From assembly GCA_017467985.1 (NCBI GenBank), contig JAFUJY010000200.1:1-13026 (forward strand): a stretch of 13,026 nt of DNA, given 5' to 3'. A model generated the notes under the pieces. That model had not been told where the DNA came from and did not search any database. It worked only from the letters and a program-made list of their open reading frames with translations. The position numbers and the translations under genes are program-made. Numbering within the stretch: position 1 is the first letter of the stretch; every line of letters begins with the position of its first letter. This DNA comes from Bacillota bacterium. GTDB lineage: Bacteria; Bacillota; Clostridia; Lachnospirales; Bianqueaceae. Of this stretch, positions 1-5,806 are shown in pieces.

Positions 1-36
1 TGTATGACGACATCTTATGAATAAACTGTAAAATCT

Positions 37-114
37 AGTCCGTCCCTTTTATCACATGTCTAAAAATGGCTTAAATAAGCGGTTTTTCGAAAAATGTGAT
101 AAAAGGGACGGACT
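37..114. repeat. 78-bp palindromic element (MITE/REP-like hairpin)
   Basis: Two perfect 21-bp inverted arms lie at 37-57 and 94-114; the left arm begins AGTCCGTCCC and the right arm ends GGGACGGACT. The 36-nt middle is also folded: GCTTA (69-73) pairs with TAAGC (76-80), flanked by A5 (62-66) and T5 (83-87), so nearly the whole element can form one long hairpin. This is seen directly. Similar GGGACGGAC-type palindromes are, from memory, dispersed in many clostridial genomes, possibly mobilised in trans by REP-associated transposases. No target-site duplication is obvious, and no second copy occurs in the window. It could instead be a terminator of a gene left of the window, but there is no T-tract after the stem. 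Confidence 0.75.
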
Positions 115-142
115 TGCGCTATTTGCCTAATTATGTTATAAT
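114..142 (+). promoter_or_regulatory. Extended -10 promoter for the broken Rpn-like gene
   Basis: TATAAT at 137-142 is preceded by TG at 134-135 (TGTTATAAT, an extended -10). A weak -35, TTGCGC, lies at 114-119 with 17-bp spacing. The -35 begins on the last base of the palindromic element. Transcription would start near 149, about 50 nt before the GTG start with its AGGAGG. Confidence 0.5.
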
Positions 143-199
143 GCGATTCTGATGGTTGCAATCACTCAGAAAATAGATTATAATATAGGAGGGAATACA

Positions 200-1046
200 G
201 TGCAGGATTTAGAGCAATATTCGAATCCGCGCTTGGACAAAGCCTGCAAAGAAGTGTTGAAGAACACTCCGTTTTTGGTGCGCATTTTGAAGGAATGTGT
301 GCCGGAGTACGCTGAATGCACCTTGGAGGAGATTGAAACATACATCACGGGGACACGGGTCGGCGAACAAAAAAGTAAAATCGTGGGTGATTCGGAAAGC
401 ATATATGGCCGTCATGTGGACTTGCGTTTTGATGTATTGTGTACAGCCTTATTCGATGGTGACCAGAGGGATTTTTTATGGAGCGTTGTTGTTGGCAGCT
501 CAGGACGGTCGTGAGTTTGAGAAGCAGGGGTATGAAAAGATAAAAAAGGTATATTCCATCTGGATATGTCCCGAACCAACTGCCGCAGAGCGAAACTGCA
601 TCAACTTGTATGAACTGCATGAGGTGCAGAAAGTGGGCCGGATGAAGCAAGATCGCAGTGCATATGATAAACTGTCAATTGTTCTAATCAATTTGGGTCC
701 GAAAGATGAAGCGCAAGAGGGTATCTTGAGAATGTTGGAAGTCTTATTTTCCAGAGAAAGACCCGTGGAAGAAAGACTGGAGATTTTGAAGGAAGAATAT
801 GACATTCCGGTGAATAAAGGCTTGGAGAAAGGAGTGAGCGAAGTGTGTAATTTGAGCATCGGGTATTATTTGGATGGCTTACGAGATGGAAAGGCAGAAG
901 GTGAAGCCGAAGGCAGGCATGAAACTTTGGCAGCTAATCTGCGAACAGTTATGGAGAATATGAACTGTTCTCTCAAACAGGCCATGGATTTTTTGCGAGT
1001 TCCGGAGGAGGAGCGCAGCATTTACATTGAGTTGATCCCCGAATAA
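200..1046 (+). pseudogene. Rpn/PD-(D/E)XK nuclease-family transposase gene, frameshifted with core deletion
   Basis: Translation would start at GTG 200, seven bases after a perfect AGGAGG (187-192). The first frame reads through 'VDLRFDVL' and then ends at 514. The family sequence resumes in the +1 frame at about 450 with 'TRGIFYGALLLAAQDG', then 'KKVYSIWIC', and runs to a stop at 1046. The C-terminal part (KAEGEAEGRHETLAANL...) is typical of the Rpn/PD-(D/E)XK transposase family common in Lachnospiraceae. In intact members the D of 'RFDVL' is followed by about 25 residues containing an [I/V]NVE[A/L]Q-type strand before 'TRGIFYG'. That stretch is absent here, so the lesion at about 435-460 looks like a small deletion that also shifted the frame and removed the second half of the catalytic motif. 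Family assignment is firm; the exact deletion size is inferred from memory of the family. Confidence 0.8.
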
Positions 1047-1053
1047 AAAATAA

Positions 1054-1079
1054 GCCGCCGAGCGTCAAAACTCGGCGGC
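1054..1079. terminator. Bidirectional terminator between the convergent rpn-like gene and ridA
   Basis: A 9-bp perfect GC-rich stem (GCCGCCGAG / CTCGGCGGC, 1054-1062 and 1071-1079) encloses an 8-nt loop. ATTTTATTT follows on the plus strand and TTATTTTTTATTC on the minus strand, so it can end transcription from both sides: the broken gene ending at 1046 and the operon ending at 1095. Confidence 0.9.
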
Positions 1080-1094
1080 ATTTTATTTGCTAAC

Positions 1095-1469
1095 TTACTC
1101 AACCTCAGCGATGGCTTCAACCTCTACCAGTACATTGGCGGGCAGGGTTTTCACTGCGACGCAGGAGCGTGCAGGCTTCTGGGGGAAGTTCTGGGCGTAG
1201 ATACCGTTGAATGCAGCGAAATCACCCATGTCAGCCAGGAAGCAAGTGGTCTTTACGACCTTCTCCATGGAGGAGCCGGCGGCTTCCAGCACGGCCTTCA
1301 GGTTCTTCATAACCTGCTCGGTCTGTCCCTCGATGGTGGTGGCTTCAACCTTACCAACAGCGGGGTTAATAGCAATCTGACCACTGGTGTATACCAGATT
1401 TCCGGTGACCATGGCCTGGGAATAGGGGCCGATGGCAGCAGGTGCATTGGTTGTATTAATTACTTTCAT
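1095..1469 (-). CDS. ridA: RidA family reactive intermediate deaminase
   Basis: RidA (YjgF/YER057c/UK114) hydrolyses reactive enamines/imines such as 2-aminoacrylate to ketoacids plus ammonia in the cytoplasm, protecting PLP enzymes. The 124-residue product has family-typical length and motifs: 'IGPYSQA' (13-19), 'TSGQI' (28-32), 'PARSCVAV' (99-106) and 'VEVEAIA' near the end. Arg101 and Glu116 match the Arg105/Glu120 positions I recall from E. coli RidA, so an active deaminase is expected. The ATG at 1469 is chosen because GGAGGT (minus strand, 1482-1477) lies seven bases upstream; an upstream in-frame TTG at 1484 would place that site inside the gene. It follows the EutP-like gene by 18 bp and is the last gene of the glycyl-radical operon, an unusual companion that suggests a role with operon intermediates (inference). 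Confidence 0.93.
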   Translation of the reverse strand: MKVINTTNAPAAIGPYSQAMVTGNLVYTSGQIAINPAVGKVEATTIEGQTEQVMKNLKAVLEAAGSSMEKVVKTTCFLADMGDFAAFNGIYAQNFPQKPARSCVAVKTLPANVLVEVEAIAEVE

Positions 1470-1487
1470 GATAGATACCTCCAAAAA

Positions 1488-1949
1488 TTATTCTGTGGGT
1501 TCATCCCAGGGAAGGACATCCCCTTCTTCACGCAGATGATTTAGAATATCTCCCACGCCTTCAAAGGACTTGGAATTAACAAAGAAAATGGTCTTGCATC
1601 CGCACAGGCGCAGCCAAGCTTCCGCCCGTTCGGGTCTGGCATCGGGACAGTCGATATGGGTCACAATACCAATCACTTCTCGGTTTACCATGCAGGTAAT
1701 ATTAGGCGGGTATAAAGAATAGGGCTCGGTGGCACTGAGCAGCAGTCCCACCACATCGGCTTCATAAGAATACAAAGCCAGTGCCCGGCCCAAAGTATGA
1801 TTCTCTGCGTATTCGCCGGGAGTATCGATGATGACATCGAAATGATTAATGTACTGGGTCTTATGATATGTAATGGTTTCACCCCGCATAGCTTGAGTAA
1901 GAGTTGTCTTGCCGCAGCCGCTGCGGCCCATCAAAATGATTTTTTTCAT
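1488..1949 (-). CDS. eutP: EutP/PduV-family microcompartment-associated small GTPase
   Basis: This 153-residue P-loop protein resembles EutP/PduV, small GTPase-like proteins found with ethanolamine and propanediol microcompartments; acetate kinase activity has been reported for EutP. Visible motifs are the Walker A/G1 'GRSGCGKTT' (8-16) and 'IDTPGEY' (41-47) for G3. 'THID' (97-100) stands where G4 (N/T-K-x-D) should be, and 'NSKSFEGV' (125-132) is around G5. The G4 lysine is replaced by histidine, so nucleotide specificity may be relaxed. Its ATG at 1949 overlaps the stop of the EutS-like gene as ATGA (1949-1946), indicating translational coupling. In Pdu systems PduV is thought to dock on PduU, the EutS homologue, so the coupling makes functional sense. 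Family confidence is high; the exact role of this family is poorly known. Confidence 0.88.
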   Translation of the reverse strand: MKKIILMGRSGCGKTTLTQAMRGETITYHKTQYINHFDVIIDTPGEYAENHTLGRALALYSYEADVVGLLLSATEPYSLYPPNITCMVNREVIGIVTHIDCPDARPERAEAWLRLCGCKTIFFVNSKSFEGVGDILNHLREEGDVLPWDEPTE

Positions 1950-2299
1950 GTCTTAGTGATGGGGCACACGGAGAAGCCCAGAACTTCGCGGCAGTAGTCG
2001 GTCAGAGCAATCAGGGCGGACTCCACATCAGAATAACGGCCGGTCACAATCAAAGTACCGCTGAAACGGTCCAGAAATCCAAGTACAACGCCGGAGGATT
2101 TGATGGCGATATCACCTGCGATAATGGCAGTCTCCGCCGGGCTCATGGTTACGATACCAATGGCGGAACTGGCATAATCCACCGCCGGGTCCAGACCCAG
2201 CTTCTGGTATAAAATATCATCAGGATTGGCGATGATGTGGGCCAGGGTAATCTGCTTACCGGGAACCAGCTCCTGAATAATACGCATTTTTTCGTCCAT
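1946..2299 (-). CDS. eutS: EutS/PduU-type permuted BMC-domain shell protein
   Basis: This 117-residue protein closely follows E. coli EutS as I recall it: 'RIIQELVPGKQITLAHIIA' near the N-terminus, 'AIGIVTMSPAETAIIAGDIA' in the middle, then 'GFLDRFSGTLIVTG' and a C-terminal 'CPITKT'. EutS/PduU are circularly permuted bacterial microcompartment (BMC) hexamer proteins whose N-terminal strands form a small beta-barrel that plugs the central pore. The ATG at 2299 is preceded by AAGGAG (minus strand, 2314-2309) about nine bases upstream. A longer in-frame start at 2338 would overlap the activase gene and lacks a good site. It lies 16 bp after the activase and overlaps the EutP gene by 4 bp. It is the only shell protein in the window, so a complete compartment would need other shell genes elsewhere. 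Confidence 0.93.
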   Translation of the reverse strand: MDEKMRIIQELVPGKQITLAHIIANPDDILYQKLGLDPAVDYASSAIGIVTMSPAETAIIAGDIAIKSSGVVLGFLDRFSGTLIVTGRYSDVESALIALTDYCREVLGFSVCPITKT

Positions 2300-2315
2300 A
2301 ATACATTTCTCCTTT

Positions 2316-3116
2316 TTATCCACCGATCTGAACGGCAAGCCGGCAAACCGCCTCGGCAGCTTCCTTTAACTCCTGCATATGCTCATTGGTGGGCGGTTCC
2401 AGGTGGGCCAAAGTATATTCCCGTCCCAGACCTTCATATTTATCCTGTCCCAAACGATGATAGGGCAGTAAGTGCAGCTGACGCACACCACTCAGAGTAG
2501 CTGCAAACTCTGCAATAGCCTGAATCTCCTCGGGAGTATCATTAAATGTGGGAACCACAGGAACTCGGATAATCAGTTCGCAGTCCCGGGAAGTGGCGAT
2601 TCTGCGGGCGTTTTCCAGAATGCGCTCGTTGGGGACACCGGTAAAAGCACGGTGTTTTTCACTGTTCATATGCTTAATATCCAGCATGTACAGATCCAAA
2701 TGGGGCATCAGCTTTTGAATAGACTCATAGGGAGCGCAGGCAGTGGATTCGATAGCGGTATTGATTCCCCAGTAATGGGCGGCCTCCAACAGTGCCGCCG
2801 CAAATTCAGGCTGGCCAAGGCATTCGCCGCCGGAGAGGGTCAAGCCGCCGCCGCTGCGCTGATAATATTTCATATCCTTGAGCACATCCTGCATGACTTC
2901 CCCAACCGTTACATCTCGGCCTACGGTCTTGGTGGAACCGTTCATGGTCAGCTGCTGGATGGCGAATTCCTGGGACTCAGGATTGCAGCACCAGCGGCAT
3001 CGCAAAAAACAGCCTTTTAAGAAAACAATGGTACGGATCCCCGGGCCGTCATGAATGGAATACCGCTGTATGTCAAAGATGCGGCCCCGGACCTGATTAA
3101 AATCTGTATTCATCAT
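2316..3116 (-). CDS. Glycyl radical enzyme activating enzyme (radical SAM), short form
   Basis: A radical-SAM activase that uses a [4Fe-4S] cluster and S-adenosylmethionine to install the glycyl radical on the dehydratase encoded just upstream. The 266-residue protein has 'GRIFDIQRYSIHDGPGIRT' (11-29), the cluster motif CX3CX2C at Cys36, Cys40 and Cys43, and 'SGGEC' (95-99) for SAM binding. Later segments such as 'DLYMLDIKHM' and 'HLLPYHRLGQDKY' are typical of the PFL-activase family. Many non-PFL activases, including that of C. butyricum glycerol dehydratase (about 300 residues), carry a ferredoxin-like insert with two extra clusters after the first motif. Only one further cysteine (Cys44) lies between Cys43 and SGGEC here, so the insert is absent. 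The start ATG overlaps the dehydratase stop by one base (TAATG); ATG 3113 is an alternative start. Confidence 0.95.
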   Translation of the reverse strand: MMNTDFNQVRGRIFDIQRYSIHDGPGIRTIVFLKGCFLRCRWCCNPESQEFAIQQLTMNGSTKTVGRDVTVGEVMQDVLKDMKYYQRSGGGLTLSGGECLGQPEFAAALLEAAHYWGINTAIESTACAPYESIQKLMPHLDLYMLDIKHMNSEKHRAFTGVPNERILENARRIATSRDCELIIRVPVVPTFNDTPEEIQAIAEFAATLSGVRQLHLLPYHRLGQDKYEGLGREYTLAHLEPPTNEHMQELKEAAEAVCRLAVQIGG

Positions 3117-5644
3117 TACATGGATACCTGTTCGGTACGACGAATAATATCATCCTGCAGTGAGCGGGACAGGGTAGTAAACAGTGCGCTGTAGCCGGCT
3201 ACTCGAACCACCAGAGAACGGTACTTATCCGGATTCTTCTGGGCATCCAGCAGAGTCTCACGACTGACAACATTGAACTGCATATGGCTGCCCTTCTGAT
3301 CAAAGTAAGAGCGAATCAAAGATACAAAGTTGGACAAACCTTCTCTTCCGGCCAGGGCGGAGGGGTGGAACTTCATATTATATAGAGTACCGTTGGATGC
3401 AATAAAGTGATCCAGACGGGATACGGAGTTGGCAGAAGCGGTGGGGCCGTTGGTATCATAGCCTGCGGAAGGAGAAACACCATCAGCCACCGGTGTTCCG
3501 GCATAACGTCCATCGGGGGTAGCACCGGTCTGGGCACCCAACGGAACATTGGCGGATACAGGGTACAAACCTGCCTGATACATACCACCGCGGGGGTTCT
3601 TATACTGCAGCAGGGGGCGAGTGTAGGTGTAAGCCACATCACGGGCAAACGCATCCACCTCGGCAATATCGTTACCAAACTTAGGCACATTCTCCAGCAT
3701 GCTGCGGATAGCTTCGTACTTCAGACGATCTTCCTCGGGCATGCCGCCGGTGCGGGCCGTGGTGTACATGGTGCGGATCTGCTCCTCGGTCAGCACAACG
3801 CCATCAGCAGCCAGAGCCTTTGCCAGACCGGTAATGATCTCCTGAGCCTCTTCGGGAGTACGAATCTTACCGAAGTTATTCTCCAGAGCTGCCTTCAAAT
3901 CAGCCATGGAAATCTTCTTTTCGTCAAATACCAGCGTCTTAACTGCATACAGGGAGTCAGCCATGTTGGCAATACCAAAGCCCTGGGGACCGGTAAAGTT
4001 ATAGATGGCTCCGCCTTCCTGCACACTCTTGCCCCGGCCGATACAATCTTCGATCATACCAGACAGGAAGGGCAGCGGGCAGCGCTCCGCATGGGCCTGG
4101 TCAATCGCATTGTCAGCATTTACCAGCAGGGCGATGAAATAATTCATCTGGGCCTTGTAAGCATCATAGAATTCATCAAAAGTCTTCATCTGGGTTACAT
4201 CGCCGGTCTTGGGACCTACCTGTACACCCTTGTCCATACCGTTGGAGAATACCAGTTCCAAAGGACGGCACATATTGAAGAACGCGGCGTCGTGCCAGCC
4301 CTCGGTCTTGCCGGACTTCTGGGGCTCAACACAGCCGATAATATTATAATCACGGGCATCCTCCAGAGTCAAGCCGCGGCTGATCAAAGAAGGAATGATC
4401 ACTTCGTCATTGTAGTAAGCGGGCAGACCGATACCGGTACGGGTCAGCTCAGCAGCCTTCATCAGGAACTCATGGGGAGTACCGTTCCATACACGAACGG
4501 AGAAGGAAGGCTGGGGCAGCATAACGTGCATAGCCGCCTGAATACTCATGAAGGACAAATCGTTGGTGGCATCCAGACCTTCAGTGGTCTGACCGCCGGC
4601 GATCAGGTTCTGGAACAGACTGTAACCTGCAAAACCTTCGGCAGAAGCGGCGTCACGGATCTTGTTCAGGTCGTTCAGTTTCACCCAGATACAATCCATC
4701 AATTCCTGAGCGAACTCACGGGTGATCAAGCCCTTGTCCAGATCGCTCTTATAGAAAGGATACATATACTGGTCAAAACGTCCGGGAGAAATGGAATGTC
4801 CGCTGGATTCCAGCTGCAGCAGCTGCTGGATAAACCAGAAGGACTGGCAGGCCTCGTAGAAGGAGCGGGCACCCTGACGGGGAACACGGTCACAGTTCTC
4901 AGCGATCTTTAACAGCTCGTCCTTGCGAACCGGGTCAGCAGTAGCAGCGGCTTCAGTGCGGGCCAGTGCAGCGTAACGTTCAGCATAAATACAAGCAGCC
5001 TCACAGGAAATGATAACAGCCTGCAGGAAACGGCTGCGCTTCGCATAATCACCATCACCGGGGTTACACTTGGCCAGAGCCTCGGCAGCCTGTGCCTTAA
5101 TAGACTCCAAACCCTCGGTGGCGATGCGGCCGTAACAAACGGTTACATGGCCAACACCGTTGTAGAAGTAGTTGCCGGGGGTAAAAATATTATGTTCCAT
5201 AGCCAGCAGAGCCTCAGGTGCCATGTAAGCAGTAGCCAGCTCGCTGGTAGTGCGTCCCTTCCAGTACTTATATACTTCGTGCAGCGTCTTCTTGGTCTCG
5301 TCGGCAATGTAGAAGGGGTCAGCAGAACGATGTTCCATGGTCTCAAACTCAGACTCCAACCACTCAAAGGAGAACTCAGGGAATACCTGACAGCCACGGG
5401 GAGCCTGGGAAGAGCTGCCCACGATCAACTCGTCAGGACGAATGATAATCGGAATGTTGCGGCAAATATGATCAAAAGCCTTTGCGCGGCGGATGATCAT
5501 AGGCTCGCCTTCCGTCTCTTTATAGGACTCGGTTAAAAGTACCGCACGATCCGCCTCAACCACAGGCATCTTAGCGTACAAATGGTCGATCAGCTTTTGG
5601 ATACGGGGACTCTTAGCAATATCTTCTGAATAGTAGTGATTCAT
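3116..5644 (-). CDS. B12-independent glycyl radical diol (propanediol/glycerol) dehydratase
   Basis: Dehydrates 1,2-propanediol to propionaldehyde, or glycerol to 3-hydroxypropionaldehyde, by glycyl-radical chemistry. The 842-residue protein has the thiyl-radical motif 'GCVEPQ' (Cys438, Glu440) and the glycyl-radical loop 'RVAGYSALF' (Gly817). Residues matching the C. butyricum glycerol dehydratase active site are all present: Asn158 and His166 (NYFYNGVGH), His283-Ser284 (SGHSISPGRF), Asp452 (GWHDAAFFN). This argues against choline TMA-lyase and pyruvate formate-lyase. The protein is about 55 residues longer than the 787-residue C. butyricum enzyme, nearly all in one insert (about 593-648) with an amphipathic helix-like stretch, a candidate encapsulation peptide as in propanediol-type (Roseburia-like) enzymes. 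The ATG at 5644 has AAGGAG six bases upstream. First gene of the operon with activase, EutS, EutP and RidA. Propanediol is the preferred substrate guess from the insert and the shell gene; glycerol cannot be excluded. Confidence 0.95.
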   Translation of the reverse strand: MNHYYSEDIAKSPRIQKLIDHLYAKMPVVEADRAVLLTESYKETEGEPMIIRRAKAFDHICRNIPIIIRPDELIVGSSSQAPRGCQVFPEFSFEWLESEFETMEHRSADPFYIADETKKTLHEVYKYWKGRTTSELATAYMAPEALLAMEHNIFTPGNYFYNGVGHVTVCYGRIATEGLESIKAQAAEALAKCNPGDGDYAKRSRFLQAVIISCEAACIYAERYAALARTEAAATADPVRKDELLKIAENCDRVPRQGARSFYEACQSFWFIQQLLQLESSGHSISPGRFDQYMYPFYKSDLDKGLITREFAQELMDCIWVKLNDLNKIRDAASAEGFAGYSLFQNLIAGGQTTEGLDATNDLSFMSIQAAMHVMLPQPSFSVRVWNGTPHEFLMKAAELTRTGIGLPAYYNDEVIIPSLISRGLTLEDARDYNIIGCVEPQKSGKTEGWHDAAFFNMCRPLELVFSNGMDKGVQVGPKTGDVTQMKTFDEFYDAYKAQMNYFIALLVNADNAIDQAHAERCPLPFLSGMIEDCIGRGKSVQEGGAIYNFTGPQGFGIANMADSLYAVKTLVFDEKKISMADLKAALENNFGKIRTPEEAQEIITGLAKALAADGVVLTEEQIRTMYTTARTGGMPEEDRLKYEAIRSMLENVPKFGNDIAEVDAFARDVAYTYTRPLLQYKNPRGGMYQAGLYPVSANVPLGAQTGATPDGRYAGTPVADGVSPSAGYDTNGPTASANSVSRLDHFIASNGTLYNMKFHPSALAGREGLSNFVSLIRSYFDQKGSHMQFNVVSRETLLDAQKNPDKYRSLVVRVAGYSALFTTLSRSLQDDIIRRTEQVSM

Positions 5645-5697
5645 AAGCCACTCCTTCTTCCCTCAAGGGGAAACCATACTTATTTTATCGTACCTCT

Positions 5698-5726
5698 ATT
5701 GTATAACAAATCGTTTTATTTGTCAA
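5698..5726 (-). promoter_or_regulatory. Promoter of the glycyl radical operon
   Basis: On the minus strand a perfect -35 TTGACA (5726-5721), 17-bp spacer and -10 TACAAT (5703-5698). Transcription would start near 5690, leaving a leader of about 45 nt before the ATG at 5644. The leader contains a weak 5-bp hairpin (TTCCC/GGGAA, 5672-5658) just upstream of the ribosome binding site. No clear catabolite-response or two-component operator was recognised. Confidence 0.75.
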
Positions 5727-5771
5727 TGCGAACTTATAAGCAAAGCCACAAAAACAAAGAAAAAACAAAAG

Positions 5772-5801
5772 AAACGCTCTGAAATTGGTATCAGAGCGTT
5801 T
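5772..5801 (-). terminator. Terminator of the FAD-dehydrogenase gene
   Basis: An 11-bp perfect stem (AAACGCTCTGA / TCAGAGCGTTT, 5772-5782 and 5791-5801) with an 8-nt loop, starting six bases after the stop codon at 5807. On the minus strand it is followed by CTTTTGTTTTTTC. It insulates the FAD gene from the downstream glycyl radical operon, which has its own promoter at 5726. Confidence 0.9.
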
Positions 5802-5806
5802 GGTTT

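Noticed and set aside
152..199. ATG 152 as the start of the Rpn-like gene
   Set aside because: It lies almost at the predicted transcription start with no ribosome binding site; GTG 200 has AGGAGG seven bases upstream and gives the family-typical N-terminus.
3407..4912. A 501-codon open frame antisense to the dehydratase gene
   Set aside because: It mirrors the codon structure of a highly conserved glycyl radical enzyme gene, has no ribosome binding site at its start, and its translation resembles no family I recognise.
3116..5644. Choline trimethylamine-lyase (CutC) as the identity of the glycyl radical enzyme
   Set aside because: GCVEPQ is shared, but the sequence after it (GKTEGWHDAAFFN) and the NYFYNGVGH and SGHSISPGRF segments match diol dehydratases, not the CutC choline pocket.
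5658..5672. Short inverted repeat TTCCC/GGGAA in the dehydratase leader as an operator or riboswitch
   Set aside because: Only 5 bp, with no matching riboswitch core or known operator pattern; mentioned only as a weak hairpin near the ribosome binding site.
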